The notes under the pieces were generated by a model. It saw nothing but the letters and a program-made list of their open reading frames with translations, ran no database searches and was not told where the DNA came from. Shown piece after piece: positions 58,802 to 64,000 of a stretch of 64,000 nucleotides of DNA (its first letter is position 1; each line of letters begins with the position of its first letter). The stretch lies in NCBI RefSeq assembly GCF_014851865.1, contig NZ_JACVAM010000002.1, positions 1,054,001 through 1,118,000 on the forward strand. Reading direction: 5' to 3'. The position numbers were made by a program, and so were the translations under genes. Origin of the DNA: Pseudomonas sp. PDM16. GTDB lineage: Bacteria > Pseudomonadota > Gammaproteobacteria > Pseudomonadales > Pseudomonadaceae.

Positions 58802-59292
58802 ATCCTGGGAATAGCCCCGGTAGGATCCAGTTCGCCGAGCAGGACGGTACCTTCGTCCTGAAGTTTGTTGGCGAAGTCCGCCTGACCTTGTGTTCGGCTC
58901 TGGATTCAACGATCGAGAAGATTTTCACGGCGCTGAATTTTTCAGCAATTGTTATCGACCTGACGGAAACCCGCAGCATCGATAGCACGACCCTTGGCTT
59001 GTTGGCCAAGCTGTCCATTCTGTCCCGACAGAAGATCGGCCTGTTGCCCACCGTGGTCACTACCCACGAGGACATCACGCGTCTGCTGCAGTCCATGGGT
59101 TTCGATCAGGTGTTCAACATCGTCGACCGGCCGATTCCCTGCCCGGAGTGCCTGAGCGACCTACCGTCCCAGGATCAGTCGGAAGAGGTGGTCAAGGCCA
59201 AGGTGCTGGAGGCACACCGTATTCTCATGGGGCTCAACGACTCCAATCGGGAAGCCTTCCACGATCTGGTGAGTGCGCTGGAGCGCAGCTGA
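58798..59292 (+). CDS. rssC: STAS-domain anti-sigma-factor antagonist
   Basis: 164 residues with an N-terminal STAS domain (TFVLKFVGEVRLTLCSALDSTI). The phosphorylatable Ser is in RSIDSTTLG (Ser63). It is the antagonist in the RssB-RssC partner switch. A C-terminal extension of about 50 residues (VKAKVLEAHRILMGLNDSNREAFHDLVSALERS) is helical and may bind partners. It is translationally coupled to rssB and followed by a strong terminator. Confidence 0.9.
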   Translation: MNPGNSPGRIQFAEQDGTFVLKFVGEVRLTLCSALDSTIEKIFTALNFSAIVIDLTETRSIDSTTLGLLAKLSILSRQKIGLLPTVVTTHEDITRLLQSMGFDQVFNIVDRPIPCPECLSDLPSQDQSEEVVKAKVLEAHRILMGLNDSNREAFHDLVSALERS

Positions 59293-59307
59293 GTTTCTAG
59301 TAAGCAT

Positions 59308-59343
59308 GAAAAAGGGCGATATCCGCTGGATATCGCCCTTTTT
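59308..59343. terminator. Bidirectional terminator between rssC and tal
   Basis: AAAAAGGGCGATATCC-GCT-GGATATCGCCCTTTTT is a 16-bp perfect stem with A/T tracts on both sides, between convergent genes. Confidence 0.95.
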
Positions 59344-59356
59344 ATTTACCTGCCGC

Positions 59357-60280
59357 TCAGCTGCGGTTGGCCAGCAGCGCTTCCAGTTTCTCCTGGTCGC
59401 GGGCGAACAGGCGGATGCCCTCGGCCAGTTTCTCGGTGGCCATGGCGTCTTCGTTCATGGCCCAGCGGAAGCCTTTCTCATCCAGCGTCTGGCGCGCTTC
59501 GCTGGCGCCTGGGGTGAGGATGCGTGGCAGCTCGCCCTGGTCGTCGGCCAGTTGCTGCAGCAGCTCGGGGCTGATGGTCAGGCGATCACAGCCCGCCAGC
59601 TGTTCGATCTGGCCCAGGTTGCGGAAGCTCGCGCCCATTACCACAGTCGGGTAGCCGTTGGCCTTGTAGTACTGATAGATGCGTGAGACGGATTTAACCC
59701 CTGGGTCCTCGGCGCCAGTGAAGTCGCGGCCCTCGGCCTTCTTGTACCAGTCGTAGATGCGGCCGACGAAGGGCGAGATGAGGAACACCCCAGCGTCGGC
59801 GCAGGCTGCGGCCTGGGCGAAGGAGAGCAGCAGGGTCAGGTTGGTCTGCACGCCGGCCTTTTCCAACTGCTCGGCGGCGCGGATGCCCTCCCAGGTGGAG
59901 GCGATCTTGATCAGCACGCGCTCGCGGCCGATACCGGCCTGGTCATACAGGCCGATGATACGCTCGGCGCGGCGCAGGGTGGCCTGGGTATCGAAGGACA
60001 GGCGTGCGTCCACCTCGGTGGAGATACGCCCCGGAATGACCTTGAGGATCTCCTGGCCGACGGCTACGCCGAAGCGGTCGCACGCCAGCCCTAGATCACC
60101 GGCGCAGCCGCCGACGGCCTGATCCAGCAGCTCGGTGTAGCGCGGCAGTGCGGCAGCCTTGAGCAGTAGCGAGGGGTTGGTGGTGGCATCCACCGGCTTG
60201 AGGCGGCTGATGGCGTCGAGGTCGCCGGTATCGGCGACCACGGTGGTGAACTGCTTGAGTTGGTCCAGTTTGGAGGTCAT
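59357..60280 (-). CDS. tal: Transaldolase
   Basis: 307 residues of the classical TalB-like transaldolase type: [14 protein letters not shown] near the start, Schiff-base Lys in [13 protein letters not shown], and [17 protein letters not shown]. It transfers a dihydroxyacetone unit between sugar phosphates in the pentose-phosphate pathway. It is convergent with rssC and about 74 bp downstream of dusA on the same strand. Confidence 0.96.
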   Translation of the reverse strand: MTSKLDQLKQFTTVVADTGDLDAISRLKPVDATTNPSLLLKAAALPRYTELLDQAVGGCAGDLGLACDRFGVAVGQEILKVIPGRISTEVDARLSFDTQATLRRAERIIGLYDQAGIGRERVLIKIASTWEGIRAAEQLEKAGVQTNLTLLLSFAQAAACADAGVFLISPFVGRIYDWYKKAEGRDFTGAEDPGVKSVSRIYQYYKANGYPTVVMGASFRNLGQIEQLAGCDRLTISPELLQQLADDQGELPRILTPGASEARQTLDEKGFRWAMNEDAMATEKLAEGIRLFARDQEKLEALLANRS

Positions 60281-60354
60281 GACGAGGCCCTGTCGTTACA
60301 TGCCTCGACCATAACCGAGCCACACGGGGCGCTTCAACGTCTGGCGCGGGCTTT

Positions 60355-61347
60355 TCAGTGGCCTGCGAGCAGTTCGATGGCTTGGTCGAGCAGGGCCAGC
60401 GGGTCCTGGGTCTTGTGCACGTCCACCGACAAAAGCTGGCGGAAGCGTCGCGCGCCGGGGAAGCCCTGTGCCAGGCCCAGCGCATGGCGGGTGATGTGGT
60501 GCATCGCCCCGCCTTCGGCGAGGTGCTGCTCGATATAGGGGCGCATGCGCGTCAGCGCCTCGGCGCGGCTGATTACCGGCTTATCCAGGCCAAACAACTG
60601 CTGATCGACCTGCGCTAGAAGATAGGGGTTGTGATAGGCCTCGCGGCCCAGCATTACTCCGTCAAAAGTCTGCAGGTGCTGACGGCATTCCTCGAGCGTC
60701 TTGATGCCGCCGTTGAGGATGATCTCCAGGTACGGGAAGTCCTGCTTGAGCTGCTCCGCTACCTCATAACGCAGCGGTGGGATCTCGCGATTTTCTTTGG
60801 GTGAAAGGCCTTCGAGAATGGCGATGCGTGCATGCACGGTGAAGCTGGTGCAGCCAGCTTCGCGTAGTGTGCCGACGAAGTCGCACAGTTCGGCGTAGCT
60901 GTCGCGGCCGTTGATGCCGATGCGGTGTTTGACCGTCACTGGAATCTTCACCGTGTCCTGCATGGCTTTGACGCAGTCGGCCACCAGCTGCGGGTGGCCC
61001 ATCAGGCAGGCGCCGATCATGTTGTTTTGCACCCGATCACTGGGGCAGCCGACGTTCAGGTTGACCTCATCGTAGCCATGCTCCTGCGCGATGCGTGCAC
61101 AGGCGGCTAGATCTTTAGGGTTGCTACCGCCCAGCTGCAGGGCTAGCGGATGCTCGCAGTCGTGATAACGCAGAAAGCGCTGGGTGTCGCCATGCAGCAG
61201 GGCGCCTGTGGTGACCATCTCGGTATAGAGCAGTGCCTGGCTGGACAGCTGGCGTAGGAAGTAGCGGCAGTGGCGATCAGTCCAGTCCATCATCGGCGCT
61301 ACGGAGAAGCGGCGGGATGGCTCTGGGTGAGGGGGTTGTGTTTGCAT
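60355..61347 (-). CDS. dusA: tRNA-dihydrouridine synthase
   Basis: 330 residues. FMN-binding start RFSVAPMMDWTDRHCRYF; catalytic Cys in VNLNVGCPSDRVQ; FTVHARIAILEGLSPKENREIPPL, typical of DusA rather than DusB/C; and VMLGREAYHNPYLL. It reduces uridines 20/20a in tRNA. The RFSVAPMMDWTD start and PPLRYE region support the DusA assignment. Confidence 0.94.
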   Translation of the reverse strand: MQTQPPHPEPSRRFSVAPMMDWTDRHCRYFLRQLSSQALLYTEMVTTGALLHGDTQRFLRYHDCEHPLALQLGGSNPKDLAACARIAQEHGYDEVNLNVGCPSDRVQNNMIGACLMGHPQLVADCVKAMQDTVKIPVTVKHRIGINGRDSYAELCDFVGTLREAGCTSFTVHARIAILEGLSPKENREIPPLRYEVAEQLKQDFPYLEIILNGGIKTLEECRQHLQTFDGVMLGREAYHNPYLLAQVDQQLFGLDKPVISRAEALTRMRPYIEQHLAEGGAMHHITRHALGLAQGFPGARRFRQLLSVDVHKTQDPLALLDQAIELLAGH

Positions 61348-61493
61348 GAAGGGGCCGTGGACTGCGAGAAAAGCGGGGCGTGCTCTGCATTCTACAGGAG
61401 TAGGGCGGGCTAGGCGCCTTGCTGCTATACCTTGTGCAAGCGCGCGGGTAACCTGCCGCCCAGGATCGGTTCTAGTATTCAGGAGTGCGCATC

Positions 61494-61799
61494 ATGCAAA
61501 GCAAATATTGGCTGGCTGCTCTGGCGTTGGGGGTGAGCCTGCAGGCGGGCGCTACTAGCTTCGTGGTCACCACCGATGGGATGGTTAACTCGGTGGAGGG
61601 CTCGAGCGACGTGACCTCATCCACATTCGGTGATGACAAGGTGGTCAGGGAGGCCAGGGATGATGCAGCCAGCTTCGTCGCTAGTCAGGGCGACATCCGC
61701 GGTGCTCATCTCGAAGCGGCCTTCCAGCATATCCGCGGCAAGCTGCCTACCCTGCAGGTGAGTGATATGCGGCTGGCCCAGGCAATCCTGGCCATTTGA
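61494..61799 (+). CDS. Exported DUF2388 protein
   Basis: 101 residues: signal peptide (LAALALGVSLQAGA, cleavage near residue 20), then SFVVTTDGMVNSVEGSSDVTSSTFGDDKVVREARDDAASFVAS, the DUF2388 core found almost only in Pseudomonas. Function unknown; periplasmic. ATG 61494 has AGGAG 9 bp upstream and is followed by a terminator. Confidence 0.88.
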   Translation: MQSKYWLAALALGVSLQAGATSFVVTTDGMVNSVEGSSDVTSSTFGDDKVVREARDDAASFVASQGDIRGAHLEAAFQHIRGKLPTLQVSDMRLAQAILAI

Positions 61800-61817
61800 T
61801 TTGCACCCTAAATAAAG

Positions 61818-61842
61818 GACGGCGCCCTCGGGCGCCGTTTTC
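61818..61842 (+). terminator. Terminator of the DUF2388 gene
   Basis: ACGGCGCC-CTC-GGGCGCCGT is followed by TTTCGTTT on the plus strand, about 20 bp after the stop codon. Confidence 0.75.
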
Positions 61843-61855
61843 GTTTGCGGTCGTA

Positions 61856-63139
61856 TTACACGCCCAGCTTGTCACGCAGGCTGTAGTACCACGCACCGAT
61901 GGCGCTGAAGGGTACTTGGAACATCCGGCCGCCTGGGAAGGGGTAGTGCGGGAGAGTGGCGAAGGCATCGAAACGTTCTGCCTGACCGCGCAGGGACTCG
62001 GCCAGAATCTTGCCGGCCAGGTGGGTATAGGTCACGCCATGGCCGCTGCAGCCTTGGGAGTAGTAGATGTTGTCGCCGAGGCGACCGACCTGGGGCAGGC
62101 GTGACAGGGTCAGCAGGAAGTTGCCGGTCCAGGCGAAGTCGATCTTCACGTCCCTCAACTGCGGGAAGGTCTTGAGCATCTTCGGGCGGATGATCGCCTC
62201 GATGTTTGCCGGATCGCGGGCACCATAGACCACGCCGCCGCCGAAGATCAGGCGCTTGTCGCTGGTCAGGCGGTAGTAGTCGAGCAGGTAGTTGCAGTCC
62301 TCGACGCAGTAGTCCTGCGGCAGCAGGCTCTTGGCCAGCTCGTCGGACAGCGGCTCGGTGGTGATCACCTGGGTGCCGCAGGGCATGGACTTGCTGGCCA
62401 GCTCCGGTAGCAGGTTGCCCAGATAGGCGTTGCCGGCAACTACCACGAACTTGGCTTTCACCCGGCCGTTCGGCGTGTGTACGACAGGGTTCGCGCCACG
62501 CTCGACCTGGATCGCCGGGCTCTGCTCATAAATGATGCCGCCCAGAGACTCCACCGCGGCAGCTTCACCCAGGGCAAGATTCAGTGGGTGGATGTGGCCG
62601 CCGCTCATATCCAGCATGCCGCCGACATATCTATTGGTATCTATCACCTCTCGAATGCGCTTTTCGTCCAGCAGCTCCAGCTGGGTGTGGCCGTAGCGCT
62701 CCCACAGTTTCTTCTGCGACTCGAGGTGCTTCATGTGTTTGGGGGTGTTGGCGGCGAACACTCCGCCGTCCTTCAGGTCGCACTGGATGTCGTATTTGGC
62801 AATGCGTTCGCGAATGATGCGGCCGCCTTCGAAGGCCATCTGGCCAAGCAGTTGGGCCTGCTTAGGCCCCACGCTGCGTTCGATCACATCGATATCGCGA
62901 CTATAGCTGTTGACGATCTGTCCGCCGTTGCGGCCAGAAGCGCCGAAGCCGACCTTGGCGGCCTCGAGCACAGTCACCTTGAAACCGTTCTCCAGCAGGA
63001 AGAGAGCGGTGGACAGCCCCGTATAACCGGCGCCGATGATGCAGACATCGGTCTCTGTCTCGCCTTGCAGGGACGGGCGCTGCGGAGCCGGAGTAGCCGA
63101 GGCGGCGTAATAGGACTGAGGGTATGGGGTGTGTGTCAT
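61856..63139 (-). CDS. FAD-dependent gamma-glutamylputrescine oxidase-like (PuuB/Pau type) oxidoreductase
   Basis: 427 residues of the DAO family. The FAD-binding motif CIIGAGYTGLSTALFL is near residues 33-48, followed by GFGASGRNGGQIVNSYSRD, the PuuB/PauB-type signature. SQGCSGHGVTYTHLAGKILAE occurs near the end. It oxidises gamma-glutamyl polyamines in putrescine catabolism, or a related amine. The adjacent genes include no other pau/puu genes, so the substrate assignment is by homology only. Confidence 0.88.
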   Translation of the reverse strand: MTHTPYPQSYYAASATPAPQRPSLQGETETDVCIIGAGYTGLSTALFLLENGFKVTVLEAAKVGFGASGRNGGQIVNSYSRDIDVIERSVGPKQAQLLGQMAFEGGRIIRERIAKYDIQCDLKDGGVFAANTPKHMKHLESQKKLWERYGHTQLELLDEKRIREVIDTNRYVGGMLDMSGGHIHPLNLALGEAAAVESLGGIIYEQSPAIQVERGANPVVHTPNGRVKAKFVVVAGNAYLGNLLPELASKSMPCGTQVITTEPLSDELAKSLLPQDYCVEDCNYLLDYYRLTSDKRLIFGGGVVYGARDPANIEAIIRPKMLKTFPQLRDVKIDFAWTGNFLLTLSRLPQVGRLGDNIYYSQGCSGHGVTYTHLAGKILAESLRGQAERFDAFATLPHYPFPGGRMFQVPFSAIGAWYYSLRDKLGV

Positions 63140-63283
63140 ATTTTAACCTGCGTTTTTTATTTTTTACGGTCTAGCCCGATGCTACCCGAGTCAAAAACTG
63201 CCGGCTAGCCTATGTGCAAAATTTTCAACGTGCCGCTGTGCGGCAAAAAATCCACTTTTTCAGAGGCTTAGCAAAAAAAGATG

Positions 63284-63311
63284 TTGACACTCCGATGAAT
63301 ATCCCTAAAAT
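63284..63311 (+). promoter_or_regulatory. tRNA-Val promoter
   Basis: TTGACA (63284-63289) and TAAAAT (63306-63311) with a 16-bp spacer, followed by a GCGCC discriminator. This is a near-consensus sigma-70 promoter about 13 bp before the tRNA gene. Confidence 0.85.
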
Positions 63312-63324
63312 GCGCCTCCATTGC

Positions 63325-63401
63325 AGGCACATAGCTCAGTTGGTTAGAGCACCACCTTGACATGGTGGGGGTCGTTGGTTCGAGTCCAATTGTGCCTACC
63401 A
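63325..63401 (+). tRNA. tRNA-Val (anticodon GAC)
   Basis: 77 bases forming a full cloverleaf. The acceptor stem AGGCACA pairs with TGTGCCT, followed by ACCA encoded in the gene. The D-arm contains AGCTCAGTTGGTTAGAGC, the anticodon stem CCACC-TTGACAT-GGTGG (anticodon GAC, reading GUC/GUU), and the T-arm GGTTCGAGTCC. Confidence 0.97.
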
Positions 63402-63407
63402 AATCCG

Positions 63408-63436
63408 AAAGGGGTCGTTTATACGGCCCCTTTTTT
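63408..63436 (+). terminator. Terminator of the tRNA-Val transcript
   Basis: GGGGTCGT-TTAT-ACGGCCCC (8 bp with one G-T pair) is followed by TTTTTT, just after the tRNA 3' end. Confidence 0.88.
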
Positions 63437-63528
63437 ATTGGCTGCTTGTCAGGGCTGCAGCTTTCTGAAAGCATCCGCGATTCGTTTACCTCCAGTGACT
63501 GCGGTCTGTCCCGGTTTGCCGCAAGGCT

Positions 63529-63606
63529 CCTGCCATCGTCTGGCAGGCATATCGCCGGATCGCTTCCTGGCTCATCCCAACCCACGTGACCTTTGGTAGG
63601 GGTCAC
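63529..63606 (+). promoter_or_regulatory. Candidate thrS translational operator: two tRNA-Thr anticodon-like hairpins
   Basis: Hairpin 1 (63529-63547) is CCTGCCA-TCGTC-TGGCAGG. If the closing A-T opens, the 7-base loop ATCGTCT places T-CGT at the positions of U33 and the tRNA-Thr(CGU) anticodon. Hairpin 2 (63586-63606) is GTGACC-TTTGGTAGG-GGTCAC, whose loop presents T-GGT, the tRNA-Thr(GGU) anticodon. It ends 4 bases before AGGAGAGGAG, the thrS ribosome-binding site. This mirrors the E. coli thrS operator, whose tRNA-like arms are bound by ThrRS. Confidence 0.5.
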
Positions 63607-63625
63607 CACTAGGAGAGGAGGCGCC

Positions 63626-64000
63626 ATGCCCATCATTACTCTTCCCGACGGCAGTCAGCGTTCGTTTGATCGTCCCGTTTCCGTGCTTGAGGTGGCTCAG
63701 TCCATCGGTGCCGGTCTGGCCAAGGCCACCCTGGCCGGCAAGGTCAACGGCAAGCAAGTGGACGCCTGCGACTTGATCGATAGCGACGCGACCCTGCAGA
63801 TTCTCACGCCGAAGGACGAGGAGGGGTTGGAAATCATCCGCCACTCTTGTGCGCACCTGGTCGGTCATGCGGTCAAGCAGCTTTATCCGAACGCCAAGAT
63901 GGTGATCGGGCCGGTGATCGAGGAAGGCTTCTACTACGACATCGCCATCGATCGCCCCTTCACGCCTGAAGACATGGCAGCCATCGAAAAGCGTATGGCT
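63626..64000 (+). CDS. thrS: Threonyl-tRNA synthetase, N-terminal part (cut by window end)
   Basis: The first 125 codons are present and the frame runs off the window. The N-terminal TGS domain begins [24 protein letters not shown], with [14 protein letters not shown] and [28 protein letters not shown]. The N2 editing domain begins at [14 protein letters not shown]. The zinc/catalytic core lies beyond the window. AGGAGAGGAG precedes the ATG at 63626. In Pseudomonas thrS usually leads a thrS-infC-rpmI-rplT-pheS-pheT-ihfA cluster. Confidence 0.95.
   Translation, partial: MPIITLPDGSQRSFDRPVSVLEVAQSIGAGLAKATLAGKVNGKQVDACDLIDSDATLQILTPKDEEGLEIIRHSCAHLVGHAVKQLYPNAKMVIGPVIEEGFYYDIAIDRPFTPEDMAAIEKRMA

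Overview
The window is a continuous stretch of a high-GC (roughly 62-65%) gammaproteobacterial chromosome, almost certainly a Pseudomonas of the mendocina/oleovorans/alcaligenes type. Evidence: Pseudomonas-typical neighbourhoods (lpxH-ppiB-glnS-cysS; mlaA-PilZ-rssB-rssC-tal-dusA; tRNA-Val next to thrS), Pseudomonas-restricted small families (DUF2388, DUF4404), a perfect Anr/FNR box, and a FecI/FecR/TonB-receptor iron-signalling set. No rRNA, prophage, CRISPR array or intact insertion sequence was seen. The organism name is an inference from gene content.

Layout. 1-7.0 kb: the end of an MFS exporter, a YcaC-type isochorismatase-like hydrolase and an AraC regulator, then a five-gene minus-strand block (ohr, exported esterase, membrane-anchored ABM protein, Tat-exported amidohydrolase, GlxA-type regulator) that looks like a stress/xenobiotic response set. 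7.2-12 kb: an Anr-box-controlled flavodoxin-like protein, an SPFH membrane protein, two L,D-transpeptidases and lpxH (envelope). 12-15.8 kb: ppiB and the aminoacyl-tRNA synthetases glnS and cysS. 15.8-24.6 kb: a frameshifted MFS transporter, an SF1 helicase, a class C beta-lactamase-like enzyme, an Lrp regulator with a divergent EamA exporter, an FKBP, a LysR regulator with a divergent SDR, and a RibD-C/DHFR-like protein. 24.6-29.4 kb: a complete tripartite efflux operon macA-macB-outer membrane factor, preceded by tandem repeats of OmpR-family type.

29.4-36.6 kb: an exported metal-type DUF4198-like protein; yhhQ (queuosine-precursor transport) behind a preQ1-I riboswitch; a TonB-dependent siderophore receptor broken by one amber codon, with its fecR and fecI; and a DEAD-box helicase. 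36.6-45 kb: an MDR oxidoreductase, two orphan solute-binding proteins around an exported zinc-phospholipase-like protein, an M48 lipoprotein protease, a serine hydrolase and class II DAHP synthase. 45-52.6 kb: an N-acyl-D-amino-acid deacylase-like amidohydrolase, a 140-bp palindromic (MITE/REP-like) element, and a tightly overlapping operon FMO-BASS symporter-SDR-TSUP transporter with a divergent AraC regulator followed by a spermidine-synthase-like methyltransferase. 52.6-64 kb: a second DEAD-box helicase with a long leader, DUF4404, an HAD protein lacking its nucleophile, a thioesterase, mlaA, PilZ, rssB-rssC, tal, dusA, DUF2388, a PuuB-like FAD oxidase, tRNA-Val(GAC) and the start of thrS.

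The most interesting signals are non-coding: two hairpins in the thrS leader that each present a threonine anticodon after a U, like the E. coli thrS autogenous operator; a preQ1-I riboswitch that sequesters the yhhQ Shine-Dalgarno; four phased TTACC-type repeats ahead of macA; an Anr site placed about 40 bp from a plausible flavodoxin transcription start; and an unexplained cluster of hairpins at 44.8-45.04 kb. No clearly new multi-gene system was found.
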